Shown here one piece after another: positions 29,543 through 40,553 of a stretch of 64,000 nucleotides of DNA. The stretch comes from Symbiodinium natans (taxonomy: Eukaryota; Sar; Dinophyceae; Suessiales; Symbiodiniaceae). The DNA lies in assembly GCA_905221605.1 (NCBI GenBank), contig CAJNDS010000062.1:1-64000 (forward strand). Reading direction: 5' to 3'. The notes beneath the pieces were generated by a model. The model ran no database searches, had not been told where the DNA came from, and saw only the letters and a program-made list of their open reading frames with translations. A program made the translations under genes and the position numbers. The stretch's first letter is position 1; each line of letters starts with the position of its first letter.

Positions 29543-30148
29543 TCATGATTCACGTGTGTCAAACCCCCACTTCTCTTTCATCTTCTTTGCGTTTAGACAC
29601 AATTGCGCAATGTCCTTCCGCCTTGTCCATTTCCAGAGTTCGCAGAGAATTGATGCGATCAGCGGCTCAGAACAAGTCCAAATCTTGTGTTCAATAAGCA
29701 GACCCAACAAAGAGCGGACGCGCCCACCTTGTTCAGCGATCTCCAGACATCTTGCCATGTCTAACAGCATCCGCATTAAAGCCATAGCAAAGAAGTGGAT
29801 CATGCCCGTCACCGCTGCGCCAAGGCATCTTCACCACGGACAACGCTTTCCGTCCACGGGCATGTCTGCCATGCTGCAGATAAAAGGCGGCACCTTTCTT
29901 TAAAGCAGGCCAGGTCACGGCGACTGCTAGCATCCAGCACGTCCGCAAATTCACGCCAGGCCTTCTTGCACTTTGGCGTCAAAGAGGCTGTTCTCTTTTG
30001 CCAAAGTTCCATTTCTAGCCGGCAAACACTTGTGCAAAGCACGAAAATTGCGCAAGTCGGAAAGTATTTTGGAATGCTTCTCGCCTGCATTCCGTGCCTG
30101 CAAGATTAGCTTTCCACAAGGCTGTTGTGCTGCTGGCTTTTGTAGCAC
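29543..30148 (-). other. Unresolved minus-strand coding-like sequence
   Basis: The frame ending at 29543 (RSLLGLLIEHKIWTCSEPLI, KKMKEKWGFDTRES) and overlapping frames upstream (CKKAWREFADVLDASSRRDL) have protein-like composition. No consistent single ORF or family could be recognised. Possibly exons of a decayed gene. Confidence 0.25.
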
Positions 30149-30734
30149 AACGCCGGAATTACCGGCTCCCGTCCTAACGCCAATACCTTTTCACCAGAAA
30201 ACTTGGCGTGCCAGGCGGATTGAATACTGTTCTGCGTTTTGGGTGTACAAGGGCTTTGGATCGCACTGTTAAGGTTTGCTGGCCGCTCTCCAAACTAAAG
30301 GCAAACGGTCTTGCCAGTTGGTGCAAGCGTGCTGTTAGCTGGAGCGCCTTTCCTCTTGCCTATTATGCACCTGGCGCTGCGGGGCTCCACAAAGGCGTCT
30401 TGTTGATCAGCCTGGCGGGCTCGTCTGTGTGCAGCTCTGTGCGTGGGTGTGCAGGATTCTGCATAAAGAGTTTAGGTTTGCTGCTTAGGTTTCCTTATAA
30501 CAGTGCTAGTCGCAGCATAGGGCGGAGGCCTTGTCGTGTCATTTCTGCCGGGTAAGGTTTCTGTTGGAAAAGTGCCTGGAACAACGGCCTGTTCATGCTG
30601 GAGGGGTGCCTGGCGGGGGCACTCCTTGCCACAAGCGCGTTATTGTAATTGGCCTGCAATCTGGCGCGGCCCTGTTAACAAACACCATGGCTTATGAACA
30701 GCATCTGCTGGTCCATCTTGCGCAGCACAATGGA
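30149..30734. other. No gene recognised
   Basis: Mixed unique sequence between the coding-like stretch and the minisatellite. Plus ORFs of 84-115 residues here show no domain. Confidence 0.3.
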
Positions 30735-31125
30735 CAAGGAAGTAAGCTTCTTAAACTGATGCCTTCTCCAGAAGGCCCAGAATAATTAGGCCTCTTAAAT
30801 TGCTGCCCAAACCGCCTCCGGAAGGCAGAAGTGCCAGCAGTGGTAGACCTCTCAAACTGATGCCTTAAACATTTTAGAAGGCCCAGAAATGATTAAGCCT
30901 CTTAAACTGCCCAAACAGTGCCAAAAGGCCCAGAATGATTAGGCCTCTTAAAACTGCTGCCTAAAACTTCTCCGGAAGGCCCAGCAGTAAGTCGACCTCT
31001 TCAACTGCTGCCTAAAACTTCTCTAGAAGGCCCAGAAGTAATTAGGCCCCGCAAACGGCCGGAAGAATGCCCAGAAGGGATGCGAGAAACTGCTGCAGAA
31101 ACCTTCTCCAGCAGGCCCAGAAGTA
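30735..31125 (+). repeat. Degenerate minisatellite, about 8 units of 41-57 bp
   Basis: Units approximate cctcttaaactgctgccta then aaacttctccggaaggccca then gaagtaattagg. Starts are visible near 30747, 30790, 30847, 30897, 30947 and 30998, with two more diverged units to 31125. Non-coding. Confidence 0.7.
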
Positions 31126-31276
31126 AGGCCTAACACTTTGCTGGGTTCCGCATCATAGTTACGGAATGAACCTGCTTAAAGTGCTTTCCACAAAAAATCG
31201 GCCGCGGGTTGCGGGGCTCTAAGTTGCAGGGAAGACCGTATGTGTTCTCAATCTACCGTGTGAGTCTGGGCTGTTG

Positions 31277-31890
31277 TGCCGTGTCAAAAATCGGCCGCTG
31301 CGCGGGGCTGTAAAAATATGGCCTCTTGCAAGCAGCGCTCCAGGCCCGCCCTATGGCCATAAGGTCGAGCCTCAAAACTTTCGGCGCAAACACAAGGAGC
31401 CTCCAAATAGGGTACTCCCCAATAGCTATGTAAGGACGCCCGGACTCATATAGCGCCGATGCAGCATTTGTGCGCATTCGTACCTTTCTGTCAGTGTGCT
31501 TGCAACTTCCTTGTCAGCCCAAAAAGGAGTCCTGAGTGCTATGCTTTTGCTACGGCCCTGGCGCTTGTGTGGGGACTGTCTCTACGGACGCGTTGAGCAG
31601 TTTAGGTGACGGAGGTTCTTTGCCTTACGGCCTACCCATACTTTCGCTTAATGTCTGTACCAGACGTGGCGCAGCATTGCTATGGGTGACGGGCAGCTGA
31701 GTGATTGGTGCCGGTAGGTTCTTGTTTGCATTGGTCTCACCTCGCTGGCCTTGTGTTAAGTTGTCTTGCAATAAGGTGCTTCTTTGTAGTCACGACTTCT
31801 TTTACACTCGCTGGCTTGTACAGTTTGGCTCTCAAAGTAGATGTCCTTTCGTTGCCAAGACTAAAGGGGCGTCCGCGTTAAAAAAAAAAT
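31277..31890 (+). repeat. Tandem duplication, first copy
   Basis: About 614 bp closely matching 31896-32628, from tgccgtgtcaaaaatcggcc to the A-rich run near 31885. No ORF of note. Confidence 0.8.
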
Positions 31891-31895
31891 CCTTA

Positions 31896-32628
31896 TGCCG
31901 TCTCAAAAAATCGGCCGCTGCCCGGGGCTGTAAAAAATGGCCTCTTGCAAGCAGCGCTCCAGACCCGCCCCATGGCCATGAGGTCGAACCTCAAAACTTT
32001 CGGTGCAAACACAAGGAGCCTCCAAATAGAGTACTCCCCTAATAGCTTTGTGAGGACGCCCGGACTCACATAGCGCCGACGTTGTGTAGCCGCCGCACCA
32101 GCCTCTTGCCTGCCTCCGCTCGCCGGGGGGGGTGGGGCGCCCATTCTGGCACGATGCATGCATTGAGCCTTTGTGCGCGTTCGTACCTTTCTGTCAGTGT
32201 GCTTGCAACCTCCTTGTCAATCCAAAAAGGAGTCCTGAGTGCTATGTTTTTGCTACAGCCCTGGCGCTTGTGTGGGGACTGTCTCTACGGACGCGTTGAG
32301 CAGTTTAGGTGACGGAGGTTCCTTGCCTTACGGTCTACCCATACTTTCGCTGAATGTCTGTACCAGACGTGGCGCAGCATTGCTATGGGTGACGGGCAGC
32401 TGAGTGATTGGTGCCGGTAGGTTCTTTTTTGCATTGGTCTCACCTCGCTGGCCTTGCGTTAAATTGTCTTGCAATAAGGACCTCTGCGCTAGCGGTTGCT
32501 TCTTTGTAGTCGCGACTTCTTTTACGCTCGCTGGCTTGTACAGTTTGACTCTCAAAGGAGTTGTCTCGGTCACAAGAACGGCCTACTGTGCTACTGATGT
32601 AGTAAAGAGGCGCCCGCTTAAAAAAAAC
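31896..32628 (+). repeat. Tandem duplication, second copy
   Basis: Matches the first copy with point changes and insertions: about 80 bp at 32080-32165 including cgccggggggggtggggcg, a short one near 32485, and one near 32580. It immediately follows copy 1, as from unequal crossing-over. Confidence 0.8.
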
Positions 32629-32694
32629 AAACCTGGGTTCAATGCAGGTTCGAACTCCTTTTTTTTTTGCAATCCGAGTTCAACCCAGGTTTGA
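32628..32694. repeat. Inverted repeat / hairpin
   Basis: caaacctgggttcaa (32628-32642) pairs with ttcaacccaggtttg (about 32679-32693), with one mismatch and a loop of about 36 nt containing a T run. ggttcgaactcc in the loop resembles a tRNA B box, but no tRNA fold is apparent. Confidence 0.5.
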
Positions 32695-33515
32695 CTTTAA
32701 TCTAAGTTCCACCCCCCTCAAATCTTGTTTTGTTTTGTGTTTCATTGTTCGAAAATCAGAGGAGTAGAGACGAGACTGTTTTTGTTTTTTGAAGTAAAGA
32801 GCGGGGGGGTTGGTGGGGGGCGCAGCTCCCCCCATTTACTTCTTATAAAGTGGGAGGAAGGGGAGAAGAGAGAAGGGATGATATTTTAAATTATATAGAG
32901 ATGAGGTAGTTGGAGGAAGGGAGAAGAGAGAATGTGGAGTGGGAGGAAAGGAGAAGAGAGAAGGGAATGTATTCTAAATCCCACCCACTCGAATCTTTTT
33001 TGTTTTTTGTATTTCATCTTTCGAAAAATTAGAGGAGAAGAGAGAAGGGAATTTATTCTAAATTCCACCCCCCTCGAATCTTCTTTTGTTTTTTGTATTT
33101 CCTTGTTCGAAAAATCAGAGGAGTAGTGACGAGACGGTTTTTGTTTATAGAAGTAGACTTTATTTTAAATCACAGACGAGGGAGTGGGAGGAAGGGAGAA
33201 GCGAGAATGCGGAGTGGGAGGAAGGGAGAAGAGAGAAGGGAATGTATTCAAAAAACCCACCCCCCTCGAATCTTGTTTTGTTTTTTGTATTTCATTATTC
33301 GAGAAATCAGAGGAGGAGAGAGAAGGGAATTTATTCTAAATTCCACCCCCCTCGAATCTTCTTTTGTTTTTCGTATTTCATTCTTCGAAAACTCAGAGGA
33401 GAAGGGAGAAGGGAATTTATTCTAAATTCTACCCCCCTCGAATCTTCTTTTGTTTTTTTGTTTCATTATTCGAAGATCAGAGGAGTAGAGACGAGAGTGT
33501 TTTTGTTTCTAGAAG
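32690..33515 (+). repeat. Purine/pyrimidine-blocked tandem repeats (about 85-100 bp units)
   Basis: Each unit has an agaggag(a/t)agagagaaggg purine block, a tctaaattccacccccctcg block and a T-rich tract. Unit starts are visible near 32758, 33029, 33116, 33308, 33393 and 33479. Non-coding despite open frames. Confidence 0.7.
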
Positions 33516-33576
33516 TGGAGAGCGGGGGGATTGGGTGGGGCGCAGCCGTGAGACTCTGGAGATGCCCCCGTCTCTC

Positions 33577-34045
33577 ACCTTCGAAGCCTTCGAAGCCCCC
33601 CCCCTCGTCCTCGCCTTCGAAGCCTTCCAAGCCCCCTTCGTCCTCACCCTCCGAAGACTTCGAACCCCCCCCCCCTTCGTCCTCGCCTTCGAAGCCTTCG
33701 AAGCCTGCTTCGTCCTCACCTTTTTGAAGCCTTCGAAGCCCCCCCCCCCCCCTTCGTCCTCGCCTTCGAAGCCTTCGAAGCCCCCTTCGTCCTCGCCTTC
33801 GAAGTCTTCAAAGCCCACCTTCGAAGCCTTCGAAGCCCCGAAAGCCTTTCGTTCGTTTGAAGCCTTCCTCACCCTTCGAAGCCTTCGAAGCCTTCGTCCT
33901 CACCTTCGAAGCAGCCTTCGAAGCCTTCGCCTCACCTTCGAAGCCTTCGACTTCACCTTCACCTCCCCCCCCCGCCCTCCCCTCCCCTCCCCTTCGACCC
34001 TTCGGCTTCGAAGGCTTCGAAGGCTTCGAAGCCCCCTTCGCCGAA
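33577..34045 (+). repeat. TTCGAAGCC-based minisatellite
   Basis: Dense array of cttcgaagcc units with interspersed cccccttcgtcctc. It turns into the complementary cttcgaaggcttcgaagg form at about 34008-34040. The palindromic TTCGAA core explains the Phe-Glu-Ala and Lys-Pro-Ser open frames, which I regard as artefacts. Confidence 0.8.
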
Positions 34046-34170
34046 GTGCAGCCCCGGTTAAGGGGCCCAAACTCGTCAAGAAAGATCAAAAATTTTCTTT
34101 CTCTGGAGCTCACACTTGCCTCTCTGCGTTGCATTTCGGGAATGGCAACAGTGCAAGAAAATTCCTGCAA

Positions 34171-34554
34171 ATGAAGGAACGCGTCTTTTATTCCTTCGCT
34201 GTTTTCTTAACGTCCATCTACCTAAAGGGAAACCGCGAGATCTTACAGGAGGCGATTCGAAACATAGAGAATCAGGATAAAGGAGTGAGAGAGAAATTAA
34301 ACAAGTCGAACAGGGACGACGTGATCCTCAACGCAGACTTCCTCGATATCAGAAGGGCAAGTGGTGGGGTTGTTGGAACGTTCAACAATCCATTACAGGC
34401 TGCGCTGATGACTCTCAAGCTTAGAGCTGAGGCACAAGGAACTACAAGAGTACACAGTGAGAATGTCGGAAAGATCCCTATGGGAGGTATGACCTACGCG
34501 TGGTCGGCAGGCGGACTCGGAGGCTTTCAGAATATCAGCAGGACAGTAGAGTAG
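34171..34554 (+). CDS. Hypothetical protein fragment, 127 aa
   Basis: Downstream of the TTCGAAGCC array the frame becomes protein-like: ATG 34171, MKERVFYSFAVFLTSIYLKG, a charged helix (EILQEAIRNIENQDKGVREK), then FLDIRRASGGVVGTFNNPLQ and a Gly-rich end. Composition and codon use (many AGA/GAA) differ from the GC-rich elements around it. Family not recognised; possibly a captured fragment of another element. Confidence 0.35.
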   Translation: MKERVFYSFAVFLTSIYLKGNREILQEAIRNIENQDKGVREKLNKSNRDDVILNADFLDIRRASGGVVGTFNNPLQAALMTLKLRAEAQGTTRVHSENVGKIPMGGMTYAWSAGGLGGFQNISRTVE

Positions 34555-34581
34555 AGAGGAGACGAAGCGGGGAGGGAATAT

Positions 34582-34758
34582 ATGGTTACCGAGATACACG
34601 AGATCGCTGAGGACGACCGGAATGTCATCTCGGGCAAGTACTCCATTCACGTGGATGAGGAGGAGGAGAGAGAGGTAAAGAGGGAACCGCCGCTATACAG
34701 ACCATCGAGCGAAGGTGAAGAGAGGGAAAGGTCAGGACCGGAGGGATCAGGAATTTGA
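34582..34758 (+). CDS. Small acidic hypothetical protein, 58 aa
   Basis: MVTEIHEIAEDDRNVISGKY, then Glu/Arg-rich (DEEEEREVKREP) to a TGA. It begins 28 nt after the previous stop on the same strand, and the two may be parts of one gag-like unit. No homology recognised. Confidence 0.3.
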   Translation: MVTEIHEIAEDDRNVISGKYSIHVDEEEEREVKREPPLYRPSSEGEERERSGPEGSGI

Positions 34759-35231
34759 TTGGTAGAAGATAGAGCAACGCCGAGGGAGAGGAGATCATCA
34801 CCTGGCCTACCACCAGTGTTTTCTGTGGAGTCCGACCCGGTGGTACCCTGGACGTTCTTGGAGGAGATGGCGGCTGTGGGCGCTGGAGAAGGTACGAGTC
34901 GGAAAATGTGACGTGGACCGGAGCGGCAGGCCTTCCCGATGCATCGGAAGAAAGCGACGCAATGGGGACAGGGGTGACAGCAAGGTCATCCGCCCGCGGC
35001 GGAAGAGGGAGAGGAAGGCCACTGAGGGGTCGCGAACCAGTGTGGAGACCCAAGTGACCCAAGAGGAGCTAAAGGGATCTTCGCGTGCATGGAATGGAGG
35101 GAAATAGAGGAGGAAATCCGCAAAGTCGGAAACCTCAGCCATGGCTCCAGGCGCCCGTGAAAATGAGCGAAAGTATTGAAGATGGAGAGTTGGTGGGATG
35201 AGAGAATGGCAGAAAATCAAAGAGGAACGGC
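34759..35231. other. Decayed A/G-rich sequence
   Basis: Open stretches such as PPVFSVESDPVVPWTFLEEM (plus, about 34810-34870) suggest a broken continuation of the preceding small ORFs. No intact gene. Confidence 0.25.
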
Positions 35232-35395
35232 GGGCATGGCTGGCCACCACTGAGACCTGCCTGGTCAACACTTCGAATGTTGCGAACATCGGGGACGTGG
35301 GCCTGGCTGACCACCAGTAAGTCCCGCACGGTCAATGATTCAGACGATCATTCTGAGCAATGGGCATGGCTGACCACCAGTAAGGCCCAAAATGG
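35232..35395 (+). repeat. Three-unit minisatellite (catggctgaccaccagtaag)
   Basis: Diverged copies of a unit of about 65 bp with tggctg(g/a)ccacca(c/g)t near 35236, 35302 and 35367. Confidence 0.6.
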
Positions 35396-35561
35396 GAACT
35401 ATGAAAGGATAAAAGAACTAGAGGAGTCTCCAAGAAGGAAAATAGAAATTTGAAGAACGTGTCTGAAGATTGCACGACAGCCGACATCCAGGTCAGTGAA
35501 GGATGATCGCGCAAAGACGATGAAGCTGCTGGATCGCGGATGGTTTGTTGCTTCTTGGCGT

Positions 35562-36999
<1,438 letters not shown>

Positions 37000-37119
37000 G
37001 GGGCTTTCACGCCTCTGCGTGCAATACAATCACTCGCAGTTGTGGATGTGAGCTCACTCTGTAGCTCTGCGCAACATAGGTTCCGGTGCGTCTGCGCAGA
37101 GCTTCAGTTTCCCGCCCGC
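37000..37119 (+). repeat. Split direct repeat A1 of element 3
   Basis: 120 bp identical to 42972-43091 (begins ggggctttcacgcctctgcg). Left boundary at the microsatellite. Confidence 0.9.
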
Positions 37120-37167
37120 GCGTGCTTGTCGTGTTTCCGCTTGCTTCTTGTTGCGTTGCTGCTACCG

Positions 37168-38940
37168 ATGGCCCCGACCCCGCGACCTCTTCCGAAGGTT
37201 GGATGTGGGTGCTTTTCATTGACAGGCGCACAGGATGGACTTCCGCGTCCCAAGTATCGGAAAGTGTCCTTCGTCAACCCCTTCAGCGGGACCCGCGCGG
37301 GCGGTAAGTCTGTGCTGCCACAGTCAGCTGATGGGGGTCTTCAGGATAAGGACACGCCTGGAACGTCTCGACGCGAGGCATCAGTGGGCGATTTTACAAC
37401 GGGTGCTGGTTCCTTGCGTCAGCAAGATGATTCTCTTCGCCGGCTGCTGGCAAGAAAGTGGGTCGATGTGGCAGAGACCCTGCGTGTAGACAGTGAAGTC
37501 CTGCAGAAGATGCCGTCTTTAGCGGGTGATCAGCTGCTCTTCTTGTTCATGGACCGGGCTGCGAGCACCTTGCAACGCCACATGATCGCCTGGCGGCAGT
37601 GGTCCATGTTTGCGCGTGCGTCTGAGTATTCTGCAGGTGCGCCTTCGTTGGAGCAATTGTTGGATTGGTGCGCTTTCCATCGGCGCATCGTCCGATCGCG
37701 GCTCTGCACGCAAAGGAAGCGCCAAGGAGAAGGTGCGATCTTTAAGATTTCTGGCGTACAAGCTGGGCCTTACGGCCCTTTGTCCCTTTGTGATATCTTG
37801 TCTGGGCCGGTGGTCGAAGCGTGGCTGGCGGCCGACAAGTGGGACAGACGTCCAGCGAGGGAAGCGCTTCCCTTGCCATTATCGGTGGTGGCCAGGCTTG
37901 AGAAGGCCATTGATGCATGTCATAGCGGCGATGCTATTCTGATTGGATGCGTTCTGTTGATGGTCTGGGGCGGACTTCGCTGGAGTGATGTTCAGCGATT
38001 GAAACTTTCATCGTTGGTGCTCGATGCAGAATCGCTCCGCGCTTGGACGTGGCGGAGCAAGACATCAGTTTCTGGGTTTCCGTTTGGGGTGTTACTCTCC
38101 GGCGCCACAAACAACAATTGGGGAACGCGGCTTGGGAAGATCTTGCTGCAAATCCGTGCAGACCAGCCGCAGCGCGACTTTGTCATGGCATCCTCTGGCA
38201 AGCCCATGGGTTATGCTGTCATGTTGGCTCAGTTGCGAAGGTGTTTAGTGGCCTACGGCGGCTTGTCCGTGGCTGAAGCTCGGCGATATTCACTGCATTC
38301 GTGTAAGACAACGACCTTGTCCTGGGCTTTGCAGCTATCAGTGCGGCAGGATTGGAAGGCAGCGCAAGGACATCATAAGTTGAAAAGCGACTGTGTTGTT
38401 AAATACGGTCGCGACGACGTGTTGCCTCAGCTACGATGCCAAGAGTCCATTCTCCGGGCAATTTGGCGGGGATTTGTCCCTGTTACTCCCCTACAACGTG
38501 GTGTGGCAGGTTTGCGTGACGATCCACAAGTGATCTCTGCGCTCATTCCCGCTAATGCCAATAATATCTCGGTCTTGCAGTCTGTGGACACGGAGTCGGA
38601 GTCAGATGAGGAATCGAGACCTCGGGAAGGTGACAACTTGCCTCTGGAGGATGACGAAGAAGACCTGGACTCGGATGGTCCTTCGGCGATTGATGTGGAA
38701 GATGCAGATGTTCTAGAAGACGAGGGACCGTGGGTTGTGAATGCGACGTCCGGTGTGTTCCACAAAGCCGTGCTGCTCGCGTCGGATGCAAAAGGGCTGG
38801 AGTGGAAAGGGCGGCAGTGGGGCCGAGCCTGCCGCCCACGCGATCCGATATCTACACAGAATGAGCTGGTGCATTTGGACCCTTTTGTTCAAGGCTTTCA
38901 GCGTTGCGGGCATAGTGGTTGTTACGCTCACTTGGGATAG
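37168..38940 (+). CDS. Tyrosine recombinase of element 3
   Basis: 590 residues from ATG 37168 ([16 protein letters not shown]); the open frame upstream is microsatellite. Core-binding helices ([34 protein letters not shown]) precede the catalytic domain: [17 protein letters not shown] (box I Arg), [13 protein letters not shown] (hairpin Lys), [14 protein letters not shown] (box II H-x-x-K), AAQGHHKLK and VVKYGRDDV (Tyr nucleophile). A long acidic linker leads to [11 protein letters not shown] and [12 protein letters not shown], a tail shared with element 1. Intact frame; it could still be functional in trans. Confidence 0.85.
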   Translation: MAPTPRPLPKVGCGCFSLTGAQDGLPRPKYRKVSFVNPFSGTRAGGKSVLPQSADGGLQDKDTPGTSRREASVGDFTTGAGSLRQQDDSLRRLLARKWVDVAETLRVDSEVLQKMPSLAGDQLLFLFMDRAASTLQRHMIAWRQWSMFARASEYSAGAPSLEQLLDWCAFHRRIVRSRLCTQRKRQGEGAIFKISGVQAGPYGPLSLCDILSGPVVEAWLAADKWDRRPAREALPLPLSVVARLEKAIDACHSGDAILIGCVLLMVWGGLRWSDVQRLKLSSLVLDAESLRAWTWRSKTSVSGFPFGVLLSGATNNNWGTRLGKILLQIRADQPQRDFVMASSGKPMGYAVMLAQLRRCLVAYGGLSVAEARRYSLHSCKTTTLSWALQLSVRQDWKAAQGHHKLKSDCVVKYGRDDVLPQLRCQESILRAIWRGFVPVTPLQRGVAGLRDDPQVISALIPANANNISVLQSVDTESESDEESRPREGDNLPLEDDEEDLDSDGPSAIDVEDADVLEDEGPWVVNATSGVFHKAVLLASDAKGLEWKGRQWGRACRPRDPISTQNELVHLDPFVQGFQRCGHSGCYAHLG

Positions 38941-39284
38941 TGCAGTGTGCCCAAGTGCCAATATTGAGCGGAAACACCCTGGTCCGGCGTTCACTGGGTT
39001 CTTGCAGACGAGGGTCTGCGACTTTGCTGGCGAGCGTCAGCGCAATTTGTCACGAGAGGGGGCGTGTAACTTCGGGTGCTTGCGTGGCGCTGGTGTTTCC
39101 TCGGTATGGAGGGTTGAGCTGGCGAGTGTCAGCGCATGTCTTTGAAGTGTGCGCAGCCGCGTGGTTGCTGTGACATTTTCTGCGCATGTGATGCCGGCTG
39201 GTGTAGCTTATTGAGTGCGACGCACTGAATCGCAGTCTTCACTGTCCAGCGCATTTTGTCTTGTTGCCATCTCTTCTGCGTGTC
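38941..39284 (+). other. YR-Gag spacer of element 3
   Basis: About 340 bases without coding features or obvious repeats; position equivalent to the spacers of elements 1 and 2. Confidence 0.3.
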
Positions 39285-40484
39285 ATGGCGGCTGCGGCGT
39301 GGAGTGAGATGATGACAACAGCTTTGGTGCCAGAAGCTGTGCGCAAGGCGCTGTTGGATTTGGGGTACAACTGCGCAGCATCGTTCTCGTTCAAGGACGA
39401 AGCGGTGTTCTTGAAGTTCTTGAAATATTTGCTCGTTGAGAAGAAGGTGATTGCCGGGGTCACGGGTGATACGTGGGAGTTCCAACCTGTGGTTGGGATT
39501 TTGCGGAGCTTGTGGGAGTCCTGCAAGAATAAAGATCGGACAAATCCCGCGTTGCCGACCCCTGCTGCAGGGCCGGCCCCTGCTGCAGGGACAACCTCGA
39601 CGTTGGCTATCCCAGCCTCCGGCTGCGGAGCTGGGGCTAACAATCGGGTGACGGTGTTGGATCGCGACAAGTACAAGCGCGAGCTGGAGAAAAACTATCC
39701 GAGTTTGTACATTACCCCGTCCAGTCTTCCATCTATGTCTCTTTTGCAGTTGGTACATGCGCAATCGCAGCAGAAGGCGTGGGAATGGATTCCATGGAAA
39801 AAGCTCTTGAGCGACAAGGCGGCTACTGCCGTTCGGGGGAGAAAGTCAGAGACAGAGCGTGATGCAATTGCAGAGTACCTGATGGCGTCATCTGGCATGC
39901 AGTCTGAACAGTGGGACTTGGACTTGTCACCTTCCCCATTCAAGGTTCAGGGTCTTCTCCAGGTGCGGGCGCACGCGTTTGCTATGACGGGCGCCTGTCA
40001 TCTCGGCAGTTGGAATATCTACGTCACCAAGTTCTTGGACTTTTACGCGGCAGAGACAGCTGAGCATTTCCGGCCACCGACTGTCCAGGAAGCCGAAGAG
40101 GCAGATAAGGCGGCCCTACAAGAGATCTTCAGTCTGTGCTATCGGGGTGAGTCGCTGGACGATGCCCTGACTTCCATTGTAGTGGATCGAGATCTTTTGC
40201 GACATCTTCTGGTCCCCAAGCCGAAGCTGCCGAAGGTGCCGCAAATTCCGAAACTTTTGAAAGATGGTCCACCCCTGCGACCTTCGCGTGAGCCGCTGAA
40301 GCGAAAGCAAGGGGCTGAGCTGGTTGCGGATGCCAAGAAACCGCGCACCGGGGAGTGCTTCCTTTGGATGGACGGTCGCTGCCAGGATCCGTCTTGCAGA
40401 TACAAGCACCAGTGTGCCAAGTGCGGGAGTCCAAGTCACGATTCGCGGACATGTAGCCAGGACGGTAGAGGGCGGAAGCGTTGA
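39285..40484 (+). CDS. Gag-like protein of element 3
   Basis: 399 residues from ATG 39285 (MAAAAWSEMMTTALVPEAVR). It contains KAWEWIPWKKLLSDKAA, then HFRPPTVQEAEEADKAALQE and GESLDDAL, aligning with the Gag of element 1. After a Lys/Pro-rich linker (PKLPKVPQIPKLLK) come a CCCH finger, C-x7-C-x4-C-x3-H (CFLWMDGRCQDPSCRYKH), and directly a zinc knuckle, C-x2-C-x4-H-x4-C (CAKCGSPSHDSRTC), a retroviral-type nucleocapsid signature. Intact frame. Presumed RNA packaging. Confidence 0.8.
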   Translation: MAAAAWSEMMTTALVPEAVRKALLDLGYNCAASFSFKDEAVFLKFLKYLLVEKKVIAGVTGDTWEFQPVVGILRSLWESCKNKDRTNPALPTPAAGPAPAAGTTSTLAIPASGCGAGANNRVTVLDRDKYKRELEKNYPSLYITPSSLPSMSLLQLVHAQSQQKAWEWIPWKKLLSDKAATAVRGRKSETERDAIAEYLMASSGMQSEQWDLDLSPSPFKVQGLLQVRAHAFAMTGACHLGSWNIYVTKFLDFYAAETAEHFRPPTVQEAEEADKAALQEIFSLCYRGESLDDALTSIVVDRDLLRHLLVPKPKLPKVPQIPKLLKDGPPLRPSREPLKRKQGAELVADAKKPRTGECFLWMDGRCQDPSCRYKHQCAKCGSPSHDSRTCSQDGRGRKR

Positions 40485-40553
40485 GACAGCGATACATCTT
40501 GGCTTTCGTGTGGAGCTGACGAGTCGCTGGAAGGGCCGGCGGCCGGCACATCG

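Noticed and set aside
32647-32658. tRNA gene suggested by ggttcgaactcc
   Set aside because: No A box, acceptor stem or cloverleaf could be traced; kept only as a hairpin.
33364-34170. Phe-Glu-Ala / Leu-Arg-rich ORF
   Set aside because: Arises from the TTCGAAGCC array; only the part after 34171 has protein-like composition.
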